Source: Tolypothrix sp. PCC 7712 (GTDB taxonomy: Bacteria > Cyanobacteriota > Cyanobacteriia > Cyanobacteriales > Nostocaceae). From it: a DNA stretch of 64,000 bases. Under the pieces are notes generated by a model. It was not told the DNA's origin, made no database searches, and saw only the letters and a list, made by a program, of their open reading frames with translations. The position numbers were made by a program, and so were the translations under genes. Where the stretch lies: contig NZ_CP063785.1 in assembly GCF_025860405.1 (NCBI RefSeq), positions 7,999,390-8,063,389 on the forward strand. The letters run 5' to 3'. Of this stretch, positions 36,869 to 46,623 are shown one piece after another (the stretch's first letter is position 1; each line of letters starts with the position of its first letter).

Positions 36869-37277
36869 CTTGGTTATATAGCACCATAGTGGTAGTTGTA
36901 TTGCGCTGAAAACCAATCTTTTCGTAGAAACCTTGCTGGTGAGTAGTCATGAGATAAACACGCTCAACCCTCATCCGAGGATGACTCAAGATAGTTTCTA
37001 CTAATTTGCTTCCTAATCCCGTACCACGATAGTCTGGATGAATGACAACATCCCAAATTGTGGCGCGATAAATTCCATCGGAAGTGGCGCGAGCAAAGCC
37101 AACGAGTCGGTTTCCATCACATACAGAAATTACTGGTTCGCTGTTGCTAATCGCTATACTCAAATCTTCAATACTACGTTCTCTAGCCCAAAAGGCGCAG
37201 AGATTAAATAGCTGTTGCAGTTGTTCTAGATCAATTTCAGACTTGCGATCGCTAAATTGAATTTGAGGATAGTTCAT
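36810..37277 (-). CDS. GNAT-family N-acetyltransferase
   Basis: 155 residues from ATG 37277 (a GTG at 37286 adds three). Order: LEQLQQLFNLCAFWARERSI near the start, RLVGFARATSDGIYRATIWD, acetyl-CoA loop HPDYRGTGLGSKLV near 90, and YEKIGF near 122. It is paralogous to the GNAT at 31370-31897. Substrate unknown. Its 3' end overlaps the histidine kinase-like gene on the other strand by 59 bp. Confidence 0.85.
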   Translation of the reverse strand: MNYPQIQFSDRKSEIDLEQLQQLFNLCAFWARERSIEDLSIAISNSEPVISVCDGNRLVGFARATSDGIYRATIWDVVIHPDYRGTGLGSKLVETILSHPRMRVERVYLMTTHQQGFYEKIGFQRNTTTTMVLYNQANLDSLPTGEIQLQELRGG

Positions 37278-37606
37278 GTACAACACCCGATTTAGCAGTA
37301 TTTTGACTACCGATTATTTCAATTTTTACAGATTTTGCCACAGATGAATCTGCTATTTTTACGCTATCATCTCTAGCGATCGCACTCATGTTTTTCATTA
37401 GTGCAGCCTCGAATCACCAAAGCAAAAAAGATTTTTTGATTTTAATATAGAAATTTAAAATCAGCACTAAACGCTATTGATTTATCGAATATAAACAAAG
37501 TAAAACCAAATTAATTTCAATCCTAGACTTACCCTGATAGTAATTAATTTCAAATCAGCCAATTTTAAATTTTTGCTAGAGACTTACTCATCTTGCTCAA
37601 GAATTT
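37278..37606. other. intergenic region
   Basis: 329 bp A/T-rich between two minus-strand genes; no feature can be supported beyond one HIP1-like site at 37378-37384. Confidence 0.35.
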
Positions 37607-38041
37607 TTAATCTTTAATTTCTCGCTTAGTCTGACAAACCCACTTCCATAAAGGATGACTTTGTCCCTGCTGACGGATGCGAAAAACTTGCTTTTCTAAA
37701 CGTTGCTTTTCTGGTTCTGGTAGCCCTATTAAAATATTTCGACTTTGCCAAATTAAAACAGAAGCTGTCATGGCAATACAAAATGCTAAACCAATTGTAG
37801 CCAGTGGATGGTATACAAGACCGTATCGCACTGCTACCCAGGTAAAGTATTGTCTCCAAAGGGCAATTTCTGATTGTAAATTCCACAAGGAAATAGGTGC
37901 GATTGTGAGCCATAAACAAGCCACAAACAACCACCTTCCGTATACTGTCAATTGATGTAGTCTTTGGACTTGTTGCCCAAAAACTGGGTCAGAATTATCA
38001 AAATTATTGCCACTCATTGGTGGTTGTTCTGAGTGTTCCAT
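37607..38041 (-). CDS. conserved two-span membrane protein of unknown function
   Basis: 144 residues: a polar N-terminus, two predicted membrane spans (LFVACLWLTIAPISLW, about 38-55, and PLATIGLAFCIAMTASVLIW, about 79-98), and a basic cytosolic C-tail (PEPEKQRLEKQVFRIRQQGQ). I recall similar genes in other cyanobacteria but know no function. It lies some 200 bp downstream of secF on the same strand. Confidence 0.65.
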   Translation of the reverse strand: MEHSEQPPMSGNNFDNSDPVFGQQVQRLHQLTVYGRWLFVACLWLTIAPISLWNLQSEIALWRQYFTWVAVRYGLVYHPLATIGLAFCIAMTASVLIWQSRNILIGLPEPEKQRLEKQVFRIRQQGQSHPLWKWVCQTKREIKD

Positions 38042-38239
38042 ATCCTGTAAAACTGCAAGGTTTGGGTTGTACCAAATTGGAATTTAGAATTTGATATTTT
38101 TGATTACTAACACTGATTTTGATTGTGTTTCACTGAATTTTAATTTTTTAATCTTCAGTGATATGCATTAATCTCAAATCTCAAATCTAAATCCAAAATT
38201 GTTCGACCCAAGTTATGAACATAAACCAGCTTAACTCTA

Positions 38240-39208
38240 TTAAGAACTGGCGGAGGTATCAGTTGCATTAGCAGTTGCTACTGCTACAGATTGACCTGTA
38301 CGTTCTCGCCACCAAGCTAATAGAGTACTGGCAATGAAAATGCTCGAATAAGCTCCCATTGTGAAGCCAATAATTAAAGCTAGGGAGAAATTTCTTAAAG
38401 TTTCTCCGCCAAACAGAAAGATAGCCAGTAATGTCAACAATACGGTTAGGGTTGTATTAAGTGACCTGGTTAAAGTTTGATTAACCGCATCATCGACAAT
38501 CTCAGCAATTGGTCTATCTGGATGAACTTTGATAGTTTCGCGAATGCGATCGTAAATTACGACTGTGTCATTCACAGAAAAACCTGTAATTGTCAGCAAG
38601 GCGACGATGAATAAGCTATCTGCTTCAATGCCTAATAGCAAACCCAAAATTGAAAAAGACCCAACGGTAATTAAAATATCGTGGAATAGAGCAACGATCG
38701 CAAAAATGGCAAAGTCCCATTGAAAGCGGAAGGCCATGTAAACGGTGATTCCCACGAAGGACACAACCAAAGCCAGAACCCCAGAGCGAAATAACTCTGC
38801 TCCCAAAGTCGGCCCAACAGAGTCAATTTGGTTTTTTTGCGGATCAAATTCACCAACTTTTTCACTTAAGGTATTGCGTAATTTGGTACGCTGATCCGCA
38901 TCCAGGTTTTTTGTCCGAATTAAGATACCGTTCTCACCAACTATTTGGATACTGCTATCACCTAGCCCTTGTGCTTTGGCGACATCCCGCACTACACCAA
39001 TATCAATTGGTTTATCGCAGTTACTTGGTTTTGTACAGTCGCGTTCAAATTGCAACCGCGTACCACCAACAAAATCTAAGCCAGGGCGTAGGGGTGCATG
39101 GATATTAGGGTTTTGCCAAGAAATCACCATTGAGATGATACCGCTGAGGATAAAGGCAGCGGAAATAGCCCACCATAGCGATCGCGATTTATTAACAGTC
39201 AGTTTCAT
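38240..39208 (-). CDS. secF: protein translocase subunit SecF
   Basis: 322 residues. Six membrane spans with the SecF hallmarks RPGLDFVGGTRLQFERDC near 39, TITGFSVNDTVVIYDRIRE near 203 and NQTLTRSLNTTLTVLL near 242. SecF pairs with SecD to pull translocated proteins out of SecYEG using the proton gradient. Its ATG overlaps the secD stop (ATGA), typical of tight coupling. Confidence 0.96.
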   Translation of the reverse strand: MKLTVNKSRSLWWAISAAFILSGIISMVISWQNPNIHAPLRPGLDFVGGTRLQFERDCTKPSNCDKPIDIGVVRDVAKAQGLGDSSIQIVGENGILIRTKNLDADQRTKLRNTLSEKVGEFDPQKNQIDSVGPTLGAELFRSGVLALVVSFVGITVYMAFRFQWDFAIFAIVALFHDILITVGSFSILGLLLGIEADSLFIVALLTITGFSVNDTVVIYDRIRETIKVHPDRPIAEIVDDAVNQTLTRSLNTTLTVLLTLLAIFLFGGETLRNFSLALIIGFTMGAYSSIFIASTLLAWWRERTGQSVAVATANATDTSASS

Positions 39209-40617
39209 TGTGCGACCTCTGCCTTATTCGCAACTGGTACGTTAGGACAGTATAGTTCTGTCTTCCGTAAGGATTGAATGGAAATTGCCAAAAACAACAA
39301 TGTGCGACTACAGGTAATTGCAGTAAACATACTCACTGCTACCCCTAAAGCTAGAGTTAAGGCAAAGCCTTTGACTAAGCCAGAACCTAGCCAAAACAGA
39401 GCAGCACAAGCAATCCATGTTGTGACGTTGCTATCTAAAATACTCGAAAATGCTCGGTAAAAACCAGATTCTACAGAACGATACAATGATTTACCTGCAC
39501 GTAGTTCTTCTCTGGTACGCTCAAAAATCAGTACGTTAGCATCAACCGCCATCCCAATACTGAGGATAAAACCAGCAATTCCCGGCAAAGTCAAGGTTAC
39601 ACCCAGCAACGCAAAACACGCCCAAGTTAACAAAGAGTAAATTACTAATGAAATATCCGCAATTAGCCCTGGTAGTCGATAGTACACAACCATAAATATG
39701 AGTACTAAAGTCAAACCCCCAAGCCCAGCATAGATGCTGCTTTGAATACTATCTTTACCTAAGGTAGCCCCGACTGTCCGTCTTTCAGCAATTTCTACTG
39801 GTACAGGTAATGCGCCACCACGTAGCTGTACGCCTAAGTCATTGGCTTGTTGAGCAGTAAACCTACCTGTAATGACCGCAGAACCACCAGTAATCCCTGT
39901 AGCTGCGAATTCAGGGCCGACACTAGGAGAACTAATCAATTCATTATCGAGAAAAATGCCAATACCGCGCCCTGTCCCAGCAAGGCTTTTGGTTAATTCA
40001 GCAAACAGTTCACCACCTTTTGGTTTGAAGCGGAGAGCAACATTCCAGTTGTTACCTTGGGTGGGTTCACCATAGGCATTTTCCAGATATTGACCACTCA
40101 GAGGTGGATCGGTACTTTCAAACAATTCTGCGATCGCTTGATTATTTTTCTGCAACTCTTCTTGATTTTTAGCGATCGCAGCAGCATCATTGCTGGTTCT
40201 CAATTCCTGTTGCTTGGCTTTTAATTCTGCCCTAGATGCTTGATAAGCAAACAGTTGAGGTTCTGTACCAGATTTTTGTTTGCGAAATTCTAACTGTGCT
40301 GTACCACCAAGTACTCGTTCTGCTTGTTCTGGATCGTTAACCCCAGGCAGTTGTACTAGAATCTTGTCTGTACCTACAGTTTGAATTACTGGTTCAGAAA
40401 CGCCAAGTCCGTTAATCCGTCCTTCAACAACTTTCTTCACCCCTTCCAATTCTTTTTCGGTGATTTGCTTAATTTCTGGGGTAGTTTTTACCTGAATTGT
40501 AAGCTGTGAACCACCCCGCAAATCTAACCCCAGAGGAATAGGGATTGTGAAAATCACCGCAAAAGCGGCGATAATCAACACTACAATTAAAGCTAATAGC
40601 GATCGCTGTCTCTGCAT
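39205..40617 (-). CDS. secD: protein translocase subunit SecD
   Basis: 470 residues from ATG 40617 (a TTG at 40644 is less likely). Order: first span (LLALIVVLIIAAFAVIFTIP), PLGLDLRGGSQLTIQV, large periplasmic P1 domain with a glutamine/asparagine-rich stretch, then five spans with FTAQQANDLGVQLRGGALPV near 265 and GMAVDANVLIFERTREEL near 367. It forms a unit with secF. Confidence 0.96.
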   Translation of the reverse strand: MQRQRSLLALIVVLIIAAFAVIFTIPIPLGLDLRGGSQLTIQVKTTPEIKQITEKELEGVKKVVEGRINGLGVSEPVIQTVGTDKILVQLPGVNDPEQAERVLGGTAQLEFRKQKSGTEPQLFAYQASRAELKAKQQELRTSNDAAAIAKNQEELQKNNQAIAELFESTDPPLSGQYLENAYGEPTQGNNWNVALRFKPKGGELFAELTKSLAGTGRGIGIFLDNELISSPSVGPEFAATGITGGSAVITGRFTAQQANDLGVQLRGGALPVPVEIAERRTVGATLGKDSIQSSIYAGLGGLTLVLIFMVVYYRLPGLIADISLVIYSLLTWACFALLGVTLTLPGIAGFILSIGMAVDANVLIFERTREELRAGKSLYRSVESGFYRAFSSILDSNVTTWIACAALFWLGSGLVKGFALTLALGVAVSMFTAITCSRTLLFLAISIQSLRKTELYCPNVPVANKAEVAQ

Positions 40618-40709
40618 ACCATAACCATCACTCGCAACTGACAAAGGCTATAATAGCGCTCTTTTTAATAGTTATGAGTTATTGGTTATTAGTAAGAATT
40701 ATTACTGGA

Positions 40710-40765
40710 ATGGGGCATAGGGCATTGGGCATAGGGCATTGGTAATGGGTAATGGGTAATTGGTA
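40710..40765. repeat. 7-nt tandem repeats (GGGCATA/GGGCATT, then TAATGGG)
   Basis: Two adjoining heptamer tracts between pdhB and secD, followed by a CCCTTTC pyrimidine tract (40785-40806). STRR type. Confidence 0.75.
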
Positions 40766-40826
40766 ATTGCTGTTTGTTCTCTTTCCCCTTTCCCCTTTCC
40801 CTTTACCCAAGTCCCCTACTCCCAAC

Positions 40827-41810
40827 CTAAACTCGCATAGCCACCATTTTTTCTACGGCTTCTACAATTTGTTCTGGCTGAACAATGGTTAGACGCTCTA
40901 GATTACCGTTGTATGGTGTGGGAATATCTTGAGATGAAAGGCGTAGTACAGGCGCATCCAATTCATCAAATAAGCGGTCATTAATAGAAGCTATGACTTC
41001 TGCGCCAATACCTGCTGTCCGCATCGCTTCTTCTACGACAATCACGCGATGGGTTTTGCGAATAGATGCACCGATGGTATCAAAATCTAATGGTTTCAGT
41101 GATATTAAATCAATGACTTCTGGGTCGTAACCTTTTTTTTCTAAAGTTTTCACGGCTTGTAATACATGATGGCGCATCCGTGAATAAGTAAGAATTGTGA
41201 CATCTTGACCACGACGCACAACTTCGGCTTTATCTAAAGGAAGTAAATATTCTTCTGATGGCAGGTCTTCTTTTAAGTTGTAAAGCAGAACATGTTCAAA
41301 GAACAGTACTGGGTTATCATCGCGAATTGCTGATTTCAGAAGTCCTTTAGCGTTATAAGGTGTAGAACACGCAACAATTTTTAATCCAGGAACAGCTTGA
41401 AAGTAAGTTTCTAGCCGTTGTGAATGTTCTGCACCTAGCTGTCTACCAACACCACCAGGGCCACGAATTACCATTGGAATTTTAAAATTCCCGCCGGAAG
41501 TATAGCGTAACATCCCAGCGTTATTAGAGATTTGGTTAAAGGCTAGCAGCAAAAAACCCATATTCATACCTTCGATGATGGGTCTTAACCCAGTCATCGC
41601 AGCTCCCACAGCCAAGCCAGTAAAGCTATTTTCGGCGATAGGGGTGTCAAGAACTCTTAGTTCACCATACTTTTTGTAAAGGTCTTTGGTAACTTTGTAG
41701 GAACCACCATAGTGTCCGACATCTTCCCCAAGAACAAATACATTAGAATCACGCGCCATTTCTTCGTCAATGGCTTCACGGAGGGCGTTGAAGAAAAGAG
41801 TTTCTGCCAT
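40827..41810 (-). CDS. pdhB: pyruvate dehydrogenase E1 component, beta subunit
   Basis: 327 residues. The beta subunit of the thiamine-diphosphate E1 that decarboxylates pyruvate. Family marks: FVLGEDVGHYGGSYKVTKDL near 26, DTPIAENSFTGLAVGAAMTG near 57, RGPGGVGRQLGAEHSQRLE near 117, and IVVEEAMRTAGIGAEV near 255. Length is typical of cyanobacterial and plastid PdhB. The alpha subunit is not adjacent, as is usual in cyanobacteria. Confidence 0.96.
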   Translation of the reverse strand: MAETLFFNALREAIDEEMARDSNVFVLGEDVGHYGGSYKVTKDLYKKYGELRVLDTPIAENSFTGLAVGAAMTGLRPIIEGMNMGFLLLAFNQISNNAGMLRYTSGGNFKIPMVIRGPGGVGRQLGAEHSQRLETYFQAVPGLKIVACSTPYNAKGLLKSAIRDDNPVLFFEHVLLYNLKEDLPSEEYLLPLDKAEVVRRGQDVTILTYSRMRHHVLQAVKTLEKKGYDPEVIDLISLKPLDFDTIGASIRKTHRVIVVEEAMRTAGIGAEVIASINDRLFDELDAPVLRLSSQDIPTPYNGNLERLTIVQPEQIVEAVEKMVAMRV

Positions 41811-41967
41811 TTAAACCTTGTATTCACAATTATTGTTTTAGAATCTTATCGCGCCACCGTTGGCAAATACCGTGAGCGATCGCACTACTTGGAAATTTTG
41901 GCATAAGGCATAGGGCATTGGGTATGGGGCACCGAAATTTAGACAGGTATTATATCTCCCTGTCTCC

Positions 41968-42095
41968 CTTAGTTTGAAAGTGCTGAGTGCTGAGGAGCCA
42001 GTGCGTTGGGCGGCTCTGCCGACTTCAAGCAACTGGCGTTGCTGAGTAAAAATCCCCGCCTCGACTTTCATGCAAGGCTTGTGAAAATTTTTTCA
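41968..42095. repeat. interspersed repeat element, copy B
   Basis: Shares blocks with copy A at 8087-8250 (AGCCAGTGCGTTG, AACTGGCGTTGCTGAGTAAA, GACTTTCATGCA, TGAAAATTTTTT). Outer ends GAAAGT and ACTTTC also form an inverted repeat. Located between pdhB and the XRE regulator; non-coding. Confidence 0.65.
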
Positions 42096-42113
42096 TTGGG
42101 ACTGCTTCCTTCT

Positions 42114-42159
42114 CCCCAGTCCCTGATCCCCAGTCCCCAGTCCCCAGTCCCCAGTCCCT
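42114..42159. repeat. 7-nt tandem repeat (CCCCAGT)
   Basis: About six copies of CCCCAGT, one altered to CCCTGAT, ending a few bases from the stop of the XRE regulator. STRR type. Confidence 0.85.
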
Positions 42160-42164
42160 AACTA

Positions 42165-42455
42165 CTACAAACTGGCAAGCGAATCAGTGACTTGAGCTAC
42201 CACTGCGTCTGGAAAGCGTTTTGGTCTTCCTGGTTTGCGTTTATGCCTCTGGTTTATGGACTTTTCACTAGCTGCTGCCAATTCTTCAGGTGTGCATTTA
42301 AACAAACGCAAAGCATCTAAATATTTCTTTGGTGTCATTGTGGGTTCAGTCCGCCCAGCTTCCCAGTTGCGAACACTGGTTTCACTGATTGCAAGCCTGA
42401 AGGCAACCTCAGCACGGCTAAGACCAGCACGTTCTCTCAGGACTTGCATATCCAT
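42165..42455 (-). CDS. XRE-family HTH regulator
   Basis: 96 residues: an N-terminal Cro/C1-type HTH (MQVLRERAGLSRAEVAFRLA, ISETSVRNWEAGRTEPTM) spanning about 1-60, and a basic tail with KRKPGRPKRFP, an AT-hook-like motif. It may bind A/T-rich DNA through the tail. AGGAGC precedes the ATG. A repeated TCAATTG upstream could be its own operator. Targets unknown. Confidence 0.85.
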   Translation of the reverse strand: MDMQVLRERAGLSRAEVAFRLAISETSVRNWEAGRTEPTMTPKKYLDALRLFKCTPEELAAASEKSINQRHKRKPGRPKRFPDAVVAQVTDSLASL

Positions 42456-42930
42456 AATCCCATGCTCCTATTGAATAATTTACATTCTGTTTATTAAATC
42501 AATTGACATAAAATATCAATTGTTAGCATTTTATTAACTATATACTTTATAAGCGATCGCTTACTTCTATGGCAAACGCCGCAACCCTTTATTTCTGTAA
42601 TAACCCGTAAGAAATATTTGATAGAAATTTTAAATATCCGTAGAATAGCGTATAAAAATTAGCTTTAAAAAAATACTTCCTGATTTTGACAAAAGCAAAA
42701 TCAATACTTTAGTTTTTGGACAAAATCCTACAACCAATACATGAGGTAGAAAAGCAAAGGTTTGCACCCTTATAAATAATTAATGTATTCTCAAAATTTG
42801 GGAAATTGATCATAGCTATCGAAACAATAATCTCACGCTCAGACACCAAGACACTCAAATACCATTTGCGCCTTTGTACCTGTGCATGAGATTTTGAATA
42901 AAAGATGAGTTTTTACATCAATTGTGCAGC
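42456..42930. other. intergenic region XRE regulator / hemB
   Basis: 475 bp A/T-rich. Two TCAATTG copies at 42499-42505 and 42516-42522 lie in the likely promoter of the XRE gene. No ORF. Confidence 0.5.
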
Positions 42931-43911
42931 TTACTTTAACCAGCGTGCCGCATCTTTGGCGTGGTAAGTCAAAATTAAATCAGCGCCAGCACGTTTAAAG
43001 CCAGTTAAAGTTTCCATCACTACACGCTGTTCATCAATCCAACCATTGAGAGCAGCAGCTTTAATCATGGAATACTCACCGGAAACGTTATAAGCTGCAA
43101 CAGGAAGGTTGCTAGCTTCCTTAACACGCCAAATAATATCCATGTATGCTAAGGCTGGCTTCACCATCAGCATATCAGCGCCTTCTGCGATATCAAGTTC
43201 AATTTCTTTAATCGCTTCGCGGGAGTTACCAGGGTCCATTTGGTAAGTTCTTCTATCACCAAATTGCGGTGTAGAATCCGCCGCATCCCGGAATGGGCCA
43301 TAATAAGCCGAAGCATACTTAGCCGCATAAGATAAAATTGGTGTATCTTGGAATCCCGCTTCATCTAAACCCGCACGAATTGCTTGCACAAAGCCATCCA
43401 TCATTCCTGAAGGCGCAATAATATCAGCACCAGCTTTGGCTTGAGATACTGCTGTTTTTTTCAGTAATTCTAAAGTAGGGTCATTTAAAACTCTTCCCGT
43501 TAAATCACCTACTTGTAAGTAACCGCAATGACCATGACTTGTATATTCACACAGACAAGTATCAGCCACCACAATTAAATCTGGTACTGCTTCCTTCACC
43601 GCAGTAGCTGCTTTTTGCACAATACCGCAATCATGCCAAGCGCCAGTAGCATCTACATCTTTATCGGCGGGAATACCAAATAGAATGATGGCGGGAATTC
43701 CTAAGTCGTAAACTTCCTTTGCCTCTTCAACAATTTTGTCTACCGACAGCTGGTAAACTCCAGGCATGGATTTGACTTCGTTAGCAATTCCTTCACCTGG
43801 TACCGCAAAAAGTGGGTAAATCAAATCACTTGTTGATAAAACAGTTTCTCGTACCATCCGGCGCAGTTGGGGATGTGTACGCAGACGGCGGGGGCGGTGA
43901 GTTGGAAACAT
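42931..43911 (-). CDS. hemB: delta-aminolevulinic acid dehydratase (porphobilinogen synthase)
   Basis: 326 residues. Condenses two 5-aminolevulinates to porphobilinogen for haem, chlorophyll and bilins. The catalytic lysine motif MVKPALAYMDIIWRVKE (near 248) and LSYAAKYASAYYGPFRDA near 196 are present; VADTCLCEYTSHGHCG near 117 holds the metal-binding region. Length is standard. Transcribed away from prfC. Confidence 0.97.
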   Translation of the reverse strand: MFPTHRPRRLRTHPQLRRMVRETVLSTSDLIYPLFAVPGEGIANEVKSMPGVYQLSVDKIVEEAKEVYDLGIPAIILFGIPADKDVDATGAWHDCGIVQKAATAVKEAVPDLIVVADTCLCEYTSHGHCGYLQVGDLTGRVLNDPTLELLKKTAVSQAKAGADIIAPSGMMDGFVQAIRAGLDEAGFQDTPILSYAAKYASAYYGPFRDAADSTPQFGDRRTYQMDPGNSREAIKEIELDIAEGADMLMVKPALAYMDIIWRVKEASNLPVAAYNVSGEYSMIKAAALNGWIDEQRVVMETLTGFKRAGADLILTYHAKDAARWLK

Positions 43912-44900
43912 AAAGTTTTATGAAGAATTACAACGCAAATAGACACAATAGAAAGCGTCACAAAAGCAAGGAAAAACCTTACTTATTTAGGACAGACTAC
44001 CAGCAGTGCTTAACTGTCCTTTGCCCTACTGTTGATGAAGCTGTGGGGCAATTTCGTATTGTACAGCGTGATAGACATCACTTCGACGCACTGCAAAAAA
44101 AACCTGATAAAAATCCCCCAAAATTAATTGCAGAAATTTGGTAATGAGTAGTGCAAAAACTAATGTTTCTCAACTATAAATATTCTCAATTACTTAATGA
44201 CTGCTGCGGAATTACCAAGTACCATAATTAGCGCGAAACAACCTCTGCAACTGAACGCCTAACGGTATGGTTAATCTGGGTTGCCAAATAGCAGCACTAT
44301 TGCCCAAAACTATAATTAGCCCCCAGTTTAGTAGATACCCTTTACCTATGAGGGGAACAATCTCAAGGTTACTGAAAGTAGTACTGCAATCTATTCTTCC
44401 ATAAAGCTATACATTAAAGAAGAAATTAATAGATTCTTTGGCATTTTTTGTGAATCCTATTTGCAGACTGGGATTGAAAAAATAAAAATTTTTATTAATT
44501 AGTTGTGTACAAATTGGCGCTTTTACCCTTTGAATTTTAGAAATATTAGGCACAAATCAAAAACATAAATGACACAAAAAATGCATCCTTCTCTGGGTAC
44601 ATAGTTGATCGTGAGTAATTTTTATCGAGGATGTGTGTTTGATATGCAAAAAATCACCCTTCACTCTATTGCTACTAGTCTGCCAAAGTTGTTTTGACAG
44701 GCGGGGGAAAGGCTAAAGGTTTTAAACCCTTCCCCTTTTCCCGTTCGCCAATCTACACCTGTCAATATTTGTGTGTGGAACTACTACTGCTTCCCAATTC
44801 CTCGTACCCGATCGCGTGCATCGTTGTTCTAAGATGAAAAGACTCACCAATCTTGAAAAAAAATTAAGTTAAGTTAACTAAAGAGCAAACAATTACACTT
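43912..44900. other. long intergenic region hemB / prfC
   Basis: 989 bp. A 74-codon frame starts at 43920 (basic, no family, no ribosome site) and is not counted as a gene. An inverted repeat TTGACAGG (44694-44701) / CCTGTCAA (44758-44765) encloses paired purine/pyrimidine tracts. Confidence 0.5.
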
Positions 44901-46529
44901 ATGTCAACTGAACTCAACTCAGATCTGCATCAGGCTGTTGAACTTCGCCGCAACTTTGCGATTATTTCACACCCCGACGCAGGTAAAACTACACTGACCG
45001 AAAAACTTCTGTTATACGGAGGTGCGATTCACGAAGCTGGTGCAGTCAAAGCCCGCCGGGCCCAGCGTAAAGCCACCTCAGACTGGATGGCGATGGAACA
45101 GCAACGGGGTATTTCGATTACATCTACAGTATTGCAATTTGAATATCGTAGCTGTTATATCAACTTATTAGATACTCCTGGACACCAAGATTTCAGTGAA
45201 GATACGTACCGGACGCTGGCTGCTGCCGATAATGCAGTGATGCTGATTGATGTGGCAAAAGGCTTGGAACCCCAAACTCGCAAGCTATTTGAAGTTTGTA
45301 AGTTGCGCGGTATCCCCATTTTTACCTTTGTAAATAAACTCGACCGTCCCGGGCGCGAACCCCTGGAATTATTAGACGAAATCGAGCAAGAATTGGGATT
45401 GCAAACCTATGCAGTCAACTGGCCGATTGGCATGGGCGATCGCTTTAAAGGTGTATTTGACCGCCAAAATCAACAAATTCACTTATTTGAACGTAGCGCT
45501 CACGGTAGCAGAGAAGCGAAAGATACAATAGTTGATTTGGGTGATGCCAAAATTGAGGAACTGCTGGAACAGGATCTCTATTACCAACTGAAAAACGATT
45601 TAGAACTCTTAGAAGGAGTCGGGCCGGAACTAGATTTAGATTTGGTGCATCAAGGAAAAATGACACCAGTATTCTTCGGTAGTGCCATGACCAACTTTGG
45701 GGTAGAGCTATTCTTGAAGCACTTCTTGGATTATGCCTTGAAACCAGGAACTCATAATAGTAGCGTTGGTGAAGTTCCCCCTACGTATCCCGAGTTTTCT
45801 GGCTTTGTCTTCAAACTCCAGGCTAACATGGACCCGAAGCACCGCGATCGCGTGGCGTTTATTCGCGTCTGCACGGGTAAGTTTGAAAAAGATATGACGG
45901 TGACTCACGCCCGCACAGGCAAAATCGTCCGTCTGTCTCGCCCACAAAAACTTTTCGCCCAAGAGCGAGAATCAATTGATGTCGCTTTTCCAGGCGATGT
46001 CATCGGTTTAAATAATCCTGGGGTTTTTGCGATCGGCGACACTATTTACACTGGGCAAAAGCTCGAATATGAAGGAATTCCTTATTTTTCACCGGAATTG
46101 TTTGCGACTTTAAGGAACCCCAACCCTTCCAAGTTTAAGCAATTTCAAAAAGGAATTTCGGAATTACGGGAAGAAGGTGCAGTACAAATTATGTACTCCA
46201 CTGACGAAGCCAAACGCGATCCAATTTTAGCGGCGGTGGGTCAGTTGCAGTTCGAGGTAGTGCAGTTCCGCTTACAAAATGAGTATGGTGTAGAAACCAT
46301 ATTAGACTTGCTACCTTATAGCGTCGCCCGTTGGGTGGAAGGCGGTTGGGAAGCATTGAATGAGGTGGGGCGAATATTCAATACCACCACAGTCAAAGAC
46401 AATATGGGACGACCAGTATTGCTTTTCCGTAATGAATGGAATTGCCAACAGTTACAGGGAGATCATCCCAAGTTAAAATTAAGCGCGATCGCTCCGGTGT
46501 ATTCTACTCAGCAATCAGTGGAGGGATAA
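44901..46529 (+). CDS. prfC: peptide chain release factor 3
   Basis: A 542-residue GTPase that removes RF1 and RF2 from the ribosome after termination. G motifs: HPDAGKTT (G1, near 25), RGISITSTVLQF (G2), DTPGHQDFSEDTYRTL (G3, near 92), NKLDRPGREP (G4). The C-terminal part VGQLQFEVVQFRLQNEYGVE is typical of RF3. Length is normal. Confidence 0.97.
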   Translation: MSTELNSDLHQAVELRRNFAIISHPDAGKTTLTEKLLLYGGAIHEAGAVKARRAQRKATSDWMAMEQQRGISITSTVLQFEYRSCYINLLDTPGHQDFSEDTYRTLAAADNAVMLIDVAKGLEPQTRKLFEVCKLRGIPIFTFVNKLDRPGREPLELLDEIEQELGLQTYAVNWPIGMGDRFKGVFDRQNQQIHLFERSAHGSREAKDTIVDLGDAKIEELLEQDLYYQLKNDLELLEGVGPELDLDLVHQGKMTPVFFGSAMTNFGVELFLKHFLDYALKPGTHNSSVGEVPPTYPEFSGFVFKLQANMDPKHRDRVAFIRVCTGKFEKDMTVTHARTGKIVRLSRPQKLFAQERESIDVAFPGDVIGLNNPGVFAIGDTIYTGQKLEYEGIPYFSPELFATLRNPNPSKFKQFQKGISELREEGAVQIMYSTDEAKRDPILAAVGQLQFEVVQFRLQNEYGVETILDLLPYSVARWVEGGWEALNEVGRIFNTTTVKDNMGRPVLLFRNEWNCQQLQGDHPKLKLSAIAPVYSTQQSVEG

Positions 46530-46623
46530 TTCCGGACGCAAGCTATGAGCTGGGGAATCTAAACATTATGCGCTTGAGCATAAACGTGGATCAGTTAGAA
46601 CAGATGGGAGTGCCAGAAATTCT

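Noticed and set aside
43920..44144. 74-residue frame beside hemB
   Set aside because: Basic composition, no ribosome site and no recognisable relative; conservation would be needed to keep it.
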